Source: MED-G105 sp038522945 (lineage in GTDB: Bacteria > Pseudomonadota > Alphaproteobacteria > Caulobacterales > Parvularculaceae). Taken from it: a stretch of 64,000 nucleotides of DNA. Shown here in pieces: positions 1 to 8,629 of the stretch; the first letter of the stretch is position 1; each line of letters opens with the position of its first letter. The translations under genes and the position numbers were made by a program. The DNA lies in contig JBCBJV010000010.1 in assembly GCA_038522945.1 (NCBI GenBank), positions 55,763 to 119,762 on the forward strand. The letters are read 5' to 3'. A model generated the notes under the pieces. The model made no database searches. It had not been told where the DNA came from and was given only the letters and a program-made list of their open reading frames with translations.

Positions 1-1103
1 CGAAGATAGTGCTCGAATGCTTCAGGGTCGACGCCCTCCCCAGACGCTCGGTCAGCGCCAATACCGACCCCGAGCCGCACCTGTAGGGTCCGGCTAATCT
101 GGTCGACAATCTCGCGCTCGATATCGAACAGATCAGCTGCCGGGCCTTCATATTGCTCCGACCACGCCTGAAATCCATCGTCGGTCCGGACCAATTGCGC
201 GCTGATACGGATCTGATCGCCGAGCCGGCGCACGGTGCCCTCTAGAATATAGGCAACACCCAGATCCTGACCGACTTGCCGCAAGTCGACGTCCTTACCT
301 TCGAATGAAAACGCCGAGGTCCGCGCTGCGACTTTGAGCGAGGGGATGCGCGTTAAGCGATTGAGGATCTCTTCTGAAAGGCCACGTCCAAAGTAGGTAT
401 CGTTTTCGTCACTGGAGAGCGTCACAAAAGGCAAAACGGCAATGGACTTTTCCGCCAGTGACGCTTCTGGGCTCTTCGCGACCTGCACGTCCGGCGTCGG
501 AAGGTCTCCCGTTTCGGCAAGGGCTGCTGCCGGATCGGGAGGAGCATCTATCTCCCCACCGCGCAAAAAAATGAATGCCACCGCGCCAATCGTTAGAAGA
601 CCGGCACCCGCAAGAATAACCGGGTTCAGTTTTGGCGATGAAATAAGCAAAGAGGAGGCTGCTTCAGTCTGCGGAGGCTTAGGTGTCGGTGTCGGCTCCT
701 GCTGTCCCGTCGTCCGCCGAAGAGCTAGCAATAAGTCGGTGAATGCAGGGCTATCCGCTTCGCCCGTCCACTTTGAAAAATCGATGGTCTGAAACTGTCT
801 GAAGCCAATCTTCGGCTCCACCGCGTCAATCGCGATCGGCACGAGATTACCCTTGTCGCGGCCGACCGTTGCTTCGTCCGCGACCCAGTGGGACTCGATT
901 GAAGCGTTTGACCAAAGGACAAGTACGGCTTTCGCCGCGGTCAGTTGTGCTTCGGTTTCCTTAGAAAACGCCGTACCGCCCACGAGATTGCGATCCCACC
1001 AGACGGAAAACCCCTCCGCCTCCAGGGCAGCAGCAAGCTTTTCCGCACGCGCCCGGTCAGTACGCGAGTAGGACAGGAAGATATCGTGGGATGATGACGA
1101 CAT
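1..1103 (-). CDS. TIR domain / transmembrane / TolB-like signalling protein, partial at left edge
   Basis: The frame is open from an ATG at 1103 to the window edge, giving 367 codons with no stop, so the C-terminus is missing. Residues about 6-130 are a TIR-like domain: the start (HDIFLSYSRTDRARAEKL) has the usual box 1 pattern and WWDRNLVGG follows. A Pro-rich linker leads to one membrane segment (about 158-180), then a TolB/FlgO-like domain beginning KSIAVLPFVTLSSDEND and continuing with FGRGLSEEILNRL. In related proteins TPR repeats often follow; none are visible before the edge. The start lies 5 bases beyond the argF' stop, with AGG upstream, so co-transcription with argF' is likely. The function is inferred as signalling or protein-protein contact. 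Whether the TIR domain cleaves NAD cannot be told from sequence alone. Confidence 0.85.
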   Translation of the reverse strand, partial: MSSSSHDIFLSYSRTDRARAEKLAAALEAEGFSVWWDRNLVGGTAFSKETEAQLTAAKAVLVLWSNASIESHWVADEATVGRDKGNLVPIAIDAVEPKIGFRQFQTIDFSKWTGEADSPAFTDLLLALRRTTGQQEPTPTPKPPQTEAASSLLISSPKLNPVILAGAGLLTIGAVAFIFLRGGEIDAPPDPAAALAETGDLPTPDVQVAKSPEASLAEKSIAVLPFVTLSSDENDTYFGRGLSEEILNRLTRIPSLKVAARTSAFSFEGKDVDLRQVGQDLGVAYILEGTVRRLGDQIRISAQLVRTDDGFQAWSEQYEGPAADLFDIEREIVDQISRTLQVRLGVGIGADRASGEGVDPEAFEHYL

Positions 1104-1108
1104 AGGAC

Positions 1109-2119
1109 CTAGCTGACCAACGCTTTCATGATTGCCTTCTGCACATGGAGCCGGTTTTCCGCTTCTTCCATGGCAATGCACGTCGGCCCGTCGAACACCG
1201 CATCAGTGATTTTCACGTTTCGGCGCATGGGCAGGCAGTGACTGACGAGCGCATTGTTCGTCAGGTGCATTTTTTCTTCGTCAACAATGAAATGCTTGTA
1301 CCGGTCGCGGATCGCTTTTTCCGGTGCCCAATTGCCAAAGTAAGGAAGCGCCCCCCAGCTTTTGGCGTAGACTACATCGGCGCCTTCATAAGCTTCCTCA
1401 ATACTATGCGAGATCGTCAGGGGGCGGGCGTTCACGCCTGCATCTTTCGATGCTTGCTCAATATACCGATCATCGAGGACGTACTCCTCGTTGGGACAAA
1501 GCAGCGTCACGTCCATCCCGAACTTGGCGGCAATCATCAGGGCCGAGTTGGCGACCGCCGTATTCAGAGGCTTGGGGTGATAGGTCCAGGTAAGGACAAA
1601 CTTTTTTCCGTCAAGCGTCCCTTGCCCGTCGAGTTCAAAGCGCTCCTGAAGCGCCATGATCAGCGCCATTTCCTGGCAAGGATGTGTGATTGTTTCCATA
1701 TTGATCACAGGTACCGAAGAATAGCGCGCAAAGGCGCTGAGGATCCGGTCCTTACGGTCCTCTTGCCAGTTTTCAAACTTCGGGAAGGCGCGCACGCCGA
1801 TCAGATCGCAATAACTGGAAAGAACCCGGGCCGCCTCTTTCACGTGCTCTTCCGCGTCCCCGTCCATGACGACGCCATCTTCAAACTCCAACGGCCACAT
1901 GCCGCCCGACGGAGAGAGCACCACCGCATGGCCACCAAGCTGGCGGGTGCCCACGTCGAACGAGGTCCGCGTCCGCAGCGAGTTATTCAAAAAGAGAAGT
2001 GCCACAGTCTTACCAGCCAGGGCATCGCCCATGGGGGAGGCTTTGAACCCCCGCGCCTCATCGATCATGGCCTGCAGTTCGGTCCGCGACCAATCGCTGG
2101 TATTTAGAAAGTGGCGCAT
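1109..2119 (-). CDS. argF': N-acetylornithine carbamoyltransferase (AOTCase type)
   Basis: The 336-residue protein transfers a carbamoyl group to N-acetylornithine, giving N-acetylcitrulline in the acetylated arginine route. It belongs to the carbamoyltransferase family: RTRTSFDVGTRQLGG is the carbamoyl-phosphate loop and HPCQEMALIMALQE the second conserved block. It resembles the Xanthomonas AOTCase rather than ordinary OTCase: the WPLEFEDGVVMDGD segment, TWTYHPKPLNTAVANSA, KSWGALPYFGNW and HCLPMRRNVK are all recalled from that subfamily. The ATG at 2119 is preferred over an upstream frame extension because it gives MRHFLNTSDW, the family start, with AGGA just upstream. The assignment to the acetyl-substrate class is from remembered family sequence, not from alignment. 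Confidence 0.88.
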   Translation of the reverse strand: MRHFLNTSDWSRTELQAMIDEARGFKASPMGDALAGKTVALLFLNNSLRTRTSFDVGTRQLGGHAVVLSPSGGMWPLEFEDGVVMDGDAEEHVKEAARVLSSYCDLIGVRAFPKFENWQEDRKDRILSAFARYSSVPVINMETITHPCQEMALIMALQERFELDGQGTLDGKKFVLTWTYHPKPLNTAVANSALMIAAKFGMDVTLLCPNEEYVLDDRYIEQASKDAGVNARPLTISHSIEEAYEGADVVYAKSWGALPYFGNWAPEKAIRDRYKHFIVDEEKMHLTNNALVSHCLPMRRNVKITDAVFDGPTCIAMEEAENRLHVQKAIMKALVS

Positions 2120-2240
2120 GGCAATTCCTAACTCTTCTTGATCTTCAGGTCCCGGCAAAGGACCCGAGATCCCACCTTAAAGCCTTTGTCGCGGTGTTCG
2201 ATAAATTTTAATGTTACTGTCATTCGATGGCGATCCAAGT

Positions 2241-2264
2241 GGCACCTCATACGAATGCGGTGCC
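2241..2264. promoter_or_regulatory. Imperfect dyad in the divergent argF'/sulfotransferase spacer
   Basis: GGCACC and GGTGCC flank CAT and ATG around a four-base centre, forming a 24-base dyad with one mismatched pair. It lies 122 bases from the argF' start and 72 bases before the sulfotransferase start. It may be an operator or a leader hairpin; which gene it serves is not shown. Confidence 0.35.
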
Positions 2265-2335
2265 TGTTTTGCCGGCAAACAAGCCGAAACCAGGTGTCGG
2301 AAATCCCGGTACCAACCTACAATCAGACCCTGACC

Positions 2336-3145
2336 ATGACCCGCCCGACGCCTTTCATTATCCTCACCAATGGCCGCAGCGGCAGTAATAATCTCGTCAA
2401 TCTGATAAACTTGCACCCACACGCTCTGAACTATGGGGAAGTGTTGGGCGACTGGACGACCGCCTGGAACCGGCGCGGGCTCATGGGCTTTCCCGGCGAT
2501 GACCCTGCTTCAATTAAGGGCTTTCTTAATGCGCTGCTTTCGCGGCGAAGCGTTTTTTACGCGGCTCAAGCCGCGGCTCTGCCCGGCCGCCTTAAGGGGG
2601 GGCGTCCTCCAAACCTGAAAACGTACGGCCGGGTCAAAGCCCTTGGCTTCAAGGACTTTCATCTCAATTTTGAGCGGCGAGGTGTCGTCGATTACCTGAC
2701 TGAAACGGAAGACTTGCGTGTGATTGGACTGCGCCGGCTGGATCCGGTCCGCCGATTTGTCTCGTCTTCGATGCTGGGCGAGACCAGGCAGGCAGTCGCG
2801 CGAGAGGGGGAAACATCCGCGTTCAAACCCCTGTCGATGTCAGCAGAAGCATTCGTCGAAGGTGTTAATGCAGTCCACGCGGAGAACCAGGCTCTGAATG
2901 CGACACTGAATGGGATGCCGTCTTCGAGGCGGTATATCATCGACTATGAGACCTACTTTGGCGAAACAGGCCAGCGAAAACAAATCCAGCGAGAGATGTT
3001 TAAGTTCCTTGGCCTTGATCCGATCGAGGCGGAAAGCAGCCACCGAAAGATGAATGCGCGGCCTTTGTCTCAAAGCCTTGAAAACTTTGAAGCTATCAAG
3101 GCCGCGCTGTCGGGTAGCGAATTTGAACGCTTCCTTGAAAGCTGA
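2336..3145 (+). CDS. Sulfotransferase-like protein
   Basis: The ATG at 2336 gives 269 residues beginning MTRPTPFIILTNGRSGSN. The TNGRSGSNNL segment matches the 5'-phosphosulfate-binding loop of PAPS-dependent sulfotransferases, and RVIGLRRLDPVRRFVSSSM fits the second, 3'-phosphate-binding motif. The ending (FLGLDPIEAES, then a basic tail) is also typical of small bacterial sulfotransferase-fold proteins. The frame is open further upstream, but the extra 66 residues look non-coding (Arg/Cys-rich), so the internal start is chosen even though its ribosome site is weak. The substrate is unknown; glycan, lipid or peptide acceptors are all possible. It is divergent from argF'. Confidence 0.75.
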   Translation: MTRPTPFIILTNGRSGSNNLVNLINLHPHALNYGEVLGDWTTAWNRRGLMGFPGDDPASIKGFLNALLSRRSVFYAAQAAALPGRLKGGRPPNLKTYGRVKALGFKDFHLNFERRGVVDYLTETEDLRVIGLRRLDPVRRFVSSSMLGETRQAVAREGETSAFKPLSMSAEAFVEGVNAVHAENQALNATLNGMPSSRRYIIDYETYFGETGQRKQIQREMFKFLGLDPIEAESSHRKMNARPLSQSLENFEAIKAALSGSEFERFLES

Positions 3146-3278
3146 TCGCGAAGTCACCAAACTCAGTATCGTCTCGTGGCGTCTGGCAGATCCAATCTGA
3201 CGGATTTCACGGACCCGCCCAGAATGCAGCGAAAATTTTTGCCAGCACGCCGTATCGATCTGCCCACAAGGACCCTTC

Positions 3279-5909
3279 ATGCGCACTGACACTCCGCCGA
3301 CCATTCGCCTGGAAGATTATCGCCCGCCGAGCCACTGGATTGATGCAGTCCACCTCGACTTCCAGCTGGACCCGGCAAAGACGAAAGTGACTTCCCGGCT
3401 TGAAATCCGTCGCAACGAAAGCCCGACCGGGAAAGATCTTGTCCTCCACGGCGAAGCGTTAGAGCTAATCTCCGTTCACCTGGACGGTGCGCAACTGACC
3501 GAAGGCCAGTTTAAGGCGACCGATAAGACACTGACCATAATGGGTCCGCCGGACCGGTTCACGCTGGAAATCGTGAACACGTGCGCGCCGGAGCAGAACA
3601 CCGCCCTTTCCGGTCTTTACATGTCCAAAGGCATGTTCTGCACCCAATGCGAGGCGGAGGGCTTTCGACGCATTACCTATTTTCTGGACCGGCCGGACGT
3701 ATTGTCGGTCTTCTCGGTACGGATTGAAGCTGAAAAGTCCGCCTACCCTGTACTGCTGGCTAATGGCAACCCGACAGGCGCTGGCGACCTGGACGGCGGT
3801 GCCCATTTTGCCGAATGGCATGATCCTCATCCGAAACCGGCTTACCTGTTTGCGCTGGTGGGCGGAGATCTTGCGGTCGTGGAAGATCAGTTCACGACTC
3901 AATCAGGCCGCTCGGTCGACTTGAAAGTCTACGTGCAACCTCAGAATGCCGACAAGTGCGACTACACACTGGACGCTCTGAAGCGTTCCATGCGGTGGGA
4001 CGAAGAGGTGTTTGGGCGAGAATACGATCTTGATCTCTTCATGATTGTCGCCGTTGACCATTTCAATTTCGGCGCCATGGAGAATAAGGGCCTGAACATC
4101 TTCAACTCCGCTTATGTTCTGGCGAGCCCGGAAACGGCAACGGATGCGGATTACGAAAACATCGAGTCTATCGTTGCGCACGAGTATTTCCACAACTGGT
4201 CGGGAAACCGCGTCACGCTGCGCGACTGGTTCCAGCTCTGCCTCAAAGAAGGTTTCACGGTGTTCCGGGATCAGGAGTTCTCTGCCGACATGCGCTCACG
4301 GGCTGTGCAGCGGATCCGGGATGTGCGCCGGCTGTGGGCCTCGCAATTCCCAGAAGATGCCGGCCCCCTCGCTCATCCACCGCGGCCTTCTGAATATGTC
4401 ACCATCGACAATTTCTATACCGCGACGGTCTATGAAAAAGGCGCAGAAGTCGTCCGCATGATCATGACCCTTCTTGGGCCGGAGAAATTCCGTCAGGGCT
4501 CAGACCTTTATTTCCAAAGGCATGATGGCAGCGCGGCGACTGTCGAAGATTTCGTCAAGGCGATGGAAGACGCCAGCGGCAAAGACCTCACCCAGTTTCG
4601 CCTGTGGTACCATGAAGCAGGTCGTCCAAAAGTCACTGCACGGATCGGCCAAGAGGGTGATCGCAAGCGACCAACGTTGGTCCTTTCCCAGCGAACGCCG
4701 CCAACGCCTGGTCAAACGGACAAGCCTGCCAGGGCCATTCCCTTTTCATACGCGGTCTTCGGAGCAGAAAGCGGCGAGCTGCTGGCTGAAGACATCGTCG
4801 ACTTCAACACCGAAGACCATACCATCGATCTGCCCCAGCCAGATCAAGAGACACACGGACGTCCCGTCCTTTCACTCAATCGAGGCTTTGCAGCGCCGAT
4901 TGATCTGGCATTCGAGCGGTCGCTGGAAGACGACCTTCTGATCCTGCGAGCGGAAACGGATCTATTCAGCAAGTGGGCAGTGAGCGATCGTTTGTGGAAA
5001 GACTTAAGTCTTGCCCTTGGTGACATTCAGCCCCTCAGCGATCCATCGATCACGACGGACAATGCCCTTGATCGATTTGCGGCCGCGCTAGATGCTTATC
5101 TCAGCTCACCCACCCTTGACCATGCCTTTGCGGCTGAGCTTTTGACCGTGCCAAGTGCGGCGGAGATCGCCGAAACACAAGCAGTAATCGACCCAGGGGC
5201 GATCGTTACTGGCCGGCGAAAGTTGCGCGCAGTAATGAGTGCCCGCTTAAGTGGTCGTCTCGAGACTCTCTATGATGAGTTGCAAGACGGGGCGGCGTTT
5301 TCCACTGATCCCGCGTCGGCCGCGCGGCGGGGCCTCAAAAATGCGTGCCTCAGCCTTTTGATTGCCGGCGGCAATGCCGAACTCGCCGTCCGGCAGGCTG
5401 CTACCGCGACAACCATGACCGATGAAGCGGCAGCCGTTTCTGCGCTTGCCGCATCGTCGGCGCAAGGCCGCGACGAAGCGCTTTCGGCTTTTTACGCAAA
5501 GTGGCGCGACAATGAGCTGATTGTGAACAAATGGCTCGCCTGGCGCGCCATGACACCGGACGCAGACGCCCTTGATCAGTTAGCTGCATTGGAAGCTCAC
5601 GAAAGTTTCGATATCAAAACCCCCAACAAAGTCCGGGCACTCATTGGGGTTTTTGCCTACCGGAACCTTGCGGCCTTCCACCGCGAGGACGGGGCCGGCT
5701 ATGAGTACCTCGCCGAAAAAATCCGTGAGATTGACCCGCTCAACCCACAATTGGCGGCACGACTGTCGACCGCTTTTGAAAGCTGGCGGCGTCTAGAACC
5801 CGGCCGTCGACCGCTGGCTGAACGAGCATTGAAGACTCTTGTGGAGGGCCACGATCCCTCGGAAAACGTTAACGAAATGGCGACGCGCCTGTTGTCCGAT
5901 CGAAGCTGA
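3279..5909 (+). CDS. pepN: Aminopeptidase N (M1 family)
   Basis: This 876-residue cytosolic zinc exopeptidase removes N-terminal residues from peptides. GAMENKGLNIFN (about residue 267) is the substrate N-terminus recognition motif. HEYFHNWSGNRVT (about 300-312) holds the HExxH zinc site, and the third ligand Glu is expected about 19 residues on, in KEGFTVFRDQEFS. The length and the long helical C-terminal half match the proteobacterial PepN type (about 870-890 residues). AAGGA lies just before the ATG. A 133-base spacer separates it from the sulfotransferase gene, so it may have its own promoter. Confidence 0.96.
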   Translation: MRTDTPPTIRLEDYRPPSHWIDAVHLDFQLDPAKTKVTSRLEIRRNESPTGKDLVLHGEALELISVHLDGAQLTEGQFKATDKTLTIMGPPDRFTLEIVNTCAPEQNTALSGLYMSKGMFCTQCEAEGFRRITYFLDRPDVLSVFSVRIEAEKSAYPVLLANGNPTGAGDLDGGAHFAEWHDPHPKPAYLFALVGGDLAVVEDQFTTQSGRSVDLKVYVQPQNADKCDYTLDALKRSMRWDEEVFGREYDLDLFMIVAVDHFNFGAMENKGLNIFNSAYVLASPETATDADYENIESIVAHEYFHNWSGNRVTLRDWFQLCLKEGFTVFRDQEFSADMRSRAVQRIRDVRRLWASQFPEDAGPLAHPPRPSEYVTIDNFYTATVYEKGAEVVRMIMTLLGPEKFRQGSDLYFQRHDGSAATVEDFVKAMEDASGKDLTQFRLWYHEAGRPKVTARIGQEGDRKRPTLVLSQRTPPTPGQTDKPARAIPFSYAVFGAESGELLAEDIVDFNTEDHTIDLPQPDQETHGRPVLSLNRGFAAPIDLAFERSLEDDLLILRAETDLFSKWAVSDRLWKDLSLALGDIQPLSDPSITTDNALDRFAAALDAYLSSPTLDHAFAAELLTVPSAAEIAETQAVIDPGAIVTGRRKLRAVMSARLSGRLETLYDELQDGAAFSTDPASAARRGLKNACLSLLIAGGNAELAVRQAATATTMTDEAAAVSALAASSAQGRDEALSAFYAKWRDNELIVNKWLAWRAMTPDADALDQLAALEAHESFDIKTPNKVRALIGVFAYRNLAAFHREDGAGYEYLAEKIREIDPLNPQLAARLSTAFESWRRLEPGRRPLAERALKTLVEGHDPSENVNEMATRLLSDRS

Positions 5910-6122
5910 CGCTAAACACGACGCGGAAGGCGATTCGCTGGTGACAGCGCCAAGCGAATAGGAATAGTTTCCAATTCGTAAACGCGAAGGTGCTGCCGCG
6001 CCCTCGCTGTTTCGTCACTCGCCTGAGACCGATCCCGCGTGCAGGCAAAGTTAAACTTACCGGAAGGTCGTCCGTAAACGCATCTTCCTATTCAGAACGT
6101 GACAGGAATCGAGCGCTCTTTC

Positions 6123-8468
6123 ATGGTGCGAGTGTTGAAAGACGAGTCTCACGAAAAGGCTGGCGCCGAGGGTGGCGGGCGAAAACGCGCCGGGCGACCA
6201 ACTGCGCGCGCCGCTGAGACCTCGCCTGCCGCCCTCTCCTCGTCGATCGTTGCCTCCGCCCGGCAGTTAACGCCGCGCCGGCTTATGGCACTGACCGGCG
6301 CTTTTGTTATTGCTGTTGGTGCAATTTTCTTTGGTAAGTTTCAGGACGATATCAGCGCACGGAAAACCGAGACCCGGCTCATCGTCGAGCAAGCGGCAGG
6401 GACATGCGCCGACATCATCAACCTCGCCGTCATGACAGGGGACAGCTTGCGCCAATCAATGGCCCAGTGTCATCCGGGTGGGGTATCGGCAGTTTATCAT
6501 CTGTCCTCGGATGGGAATATCCTCACCGCGTACGGTAACACCCGTGAACTCGACTTACCGCTGACCATCAGCCGCGGACTTGCCCTCAACAAAGTCAGCG
6601 GCGGTGAGCTAAGCTTGGACAAAGGCCCTGCCCGCGCCGCCTGGCGTCCGCTCGATAACAATGAAGCGATCCTCATTACAGCGCCCACGCGAGACATCTT
6701 CAATCGCTCACCGCTATGGCTCACTTACTTTTTGTTGTTTGCGGCAATCAGTCTTGTCCTGGCGTGCCTCATGGCAGCCTTCCTAAGGCAGAGCCGGGCA
6801 GCTGGTGAGGCAGCAAATGCTCTTAACATTCTAAGCGACACACGATCCGGGCTCGCCCATGGTCGCGCGTCGATCTGGCAGTTCCATGAAAAAGATCGCT
6901 CGGTTTCGCTGTCACGCTCACTCCTGGAATCCATCGGGCTTGGCTCACGGGATCGGGTCTTTTCCCTGCGCGAGATCACCGCGCTCGTGCATCCTAAAGA
7001 CCTGCGCACGACGCTCGCGATCCTAACCGGTGAGACAAAAGGCATTACCGAAGGAACCGTCCGACTGCGTCGTCCCAATGGGGAATGGTCCCGGGTCTAC
7101 CTACGCACGTCGCCCGATGCGTTGAGATTTTCCAGAAATGGGGTCGCCATTGATCTTGCTGGTGCCGAGACCTTTGAGGTCACCGCCGCTCTTGCTGATG
7201 CCCGGCTGAAAGATGCCATCGAGGCAATTCCCGAAGCATTTGTCCTTTGGGACGGGAACGGACGACTTGTCGCCTGGAACCGCCGCTTTGCTGCAATTTT
7301 CCGGCTCGACCTGAAAGGTCTGGAGGCGGGCCTCACCACAGATCAAGTCGTTGAACTTGCCCGGGTTGGCGGTGAGATTATCGAACAGTATTTCGCGCCT
7401 GCATCTCCTATTGGGGAGCAAAGCCTCGAAGTGGAGTTACCGCGCGATCATTGGCTTCTGATTTCACGCAGGCGGACTAAAGAAGGTGGTATTGTATGCG
7501 TGGCGTCAAATGTCACCGACAATAAACGCCGCTCTCAGGCGCAACTGCGCAAAGAGCAGGAACTGAAGCAGCTGGTCTTCGACTTGGAACACTCCCGCCG
7601 CGATCTTTCCGACACCATGCAAAAGTATCAGGTAGAAAAACATAAAGCCGAAGAAGCAAGCCGCTCCAAGAGCGAGTTTCTGGCAAACATGAGCCACGAA
7701 CTGCGCACCCCCCTCAATGCAATCAATGGTTTCAGTGAAATCCTGCAGCTGGAACTCTACGGCCCCCTCGGTAATGATAAGTACAAAGAATATGTCGACG
7801 ATATTCTATCCAGCGGCAAGCACCTGCTTGAACTGATTGACGACGTCCTCGACATGTCGAAGATTGAAACGGGCCGCATGGCGCTGGACCGGGACCGGGT
7901 GGAGCTAGAGCGCGTGCTTCAAGAGTGCGGCCGACTGGTGGCAAAAAGAGCCCGCGATAAAGGTGTTACCCTGACGGTTTCTGTGGCCCATGCGCCTTCT
8001 GTTTGGGCCGATGCGCGGGCCATTAAACAAGTCGTTTTAAACCTGCTTTCCAATGCGGTTAAGTTCACCCCGGAAGGCGGCACGATTGCGCTAACCGTTG
8101 AGGCGGACCTGGAAGGCGCGACCATCATCGTGGCAGACAGCGGCATTGGTATTGAGCGAACCGACCTCATGCGCCTGGGGGCGCCTTTTGAGCAGGTGGG
8201 CCATCAGTACGCGGCAACTCAACGTGGTTCGGGTCTCGGCCTTGCCTTGTCAAAATCGCTCATGGATTTGATGGGGGGCATCCTCGCCATCGCTTCTCAA
8301 CCGACCAAAGGGACTGTCGCCTGCGCCGCCTTGCCAAGGCGACCTGATGCAAAAGTGCGTCTGCCGCAGTTTGTGCGCAAGGAAGCCCATGTCCTCGCAG
8401 ATCCGGAAACGTTGACGCTCCAGAAAATGCAGTCACCGGAGAGCAATCCGCGCGAGGCGGCCGAATAG
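6123..8468 (+). CDS. Membrane PAS sensor histidine kinase, PleC/DivJ-like
   Basis: The protein has about 781 residues. After a basic, Ala-rich N-terminus there is a membrane segment (about 55-75), an extracytoplasmic region of about 120 residues and a second membrane segment (about 200-225). Two PAS-like regions follow, the second starting IEAIPEAFVLWDGNGRL, then a helical linker. The HisKA block SEFLANMSHELRTPLNAING carries the phospho-accepting His near residue 524, and a HATPase domain has DSGIGIE and GSGLGLALSK. The HisKA sequence, with ELYGPLGNDKYKEY, resembles the alphaproteobacterial PleC/DivJ group that controls DivK/PleD; this is family recall. No response regulator is adjacent. The ATG at 6123 is chosen; a GTG at 6099 in the same frame is an alternative. 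Confidence 0.88.
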   Translation: MVRVLKDESHEKAGAEGGGRKRAGRPTARAAETSPAALSSSIVASARQLTPRRLMALTGAFVIAVGAIFFGKFQDDISARKTETRLIVEQAAGTCADIINLAVMTGDSLRQSMAQCHPGGVSAVYHLSSDGNILTAYGNTRELDLPLTISRGLALNKVSGGELSLDKGPARAAWRPLDNNEAILITAPTRDIFNRSPLWLTYFLLFAAISLVLACLMAAFLRQSRAAGEAANALNILSDTRSGLAHGRASIWQFHEKDRSVSLSRSLLESIGLGSRDRVFSLREITALVHPKDLRTTLAILTGETKGITEGTVRLRRPNGEWSRVYLRTSPDALRFSRNGVAIDLAGAETFEVTAALADARLKDAIEAIPEAFVLWDGNGRLVAWNRRFAAIFRLDLKGLEAGLTTDQVVELARVGGEIIEQYFAPASPIGEQSLEVELPRDHWLLISRRRTKEGGIVCVASNVTDNKRRSQAQLRKEQELKQLVFDLEHSRRDLSDTMQKYQVEKHKAEEASRSKSEFLANMSHELRTPLNAINGFSEILQLELYGPLGNDKYKEYVDDILSSGKHLLELIDDVLDMSKIETGRMALDRDRVELERVLQECGRLVAKRARDKGVTLTVSVAHAPSVWADARAIKQVVLNLLSNAVKFTPEGGTIALTVEADLEGATIIVADSGIGIERTDLMRLGAPFEQVGHQYAATQRGSGLGLALSKSLMDLMGGILAIASQPTKGTVACAALPRRPDAKVRLPQFVRKEAHVLADPETLTLQKMQSPESNPREAAE

Positions 8469-8629
8469 CACACCCGGTCCCTGACGATCATCGGTATCCG
8501 GTAGTCAAGCCTGGCCTTTGATCGAAAGCCACCACCGAAAGTGACCATTGATCTTTCCTGAAACAAGACGCAGGGTCGCGCATTGTCAGACACCCTAAGA
8601 AACTCTGGAACCCCAGAATCCCGGACCTT

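Noticed and set aside
1145..2107. Long plus-strand frame antisense to argF'
   Set aside because: It lies wholly inside a clear carbamoyltransferase gene and its product is His/Arg-rich with no family pattern.
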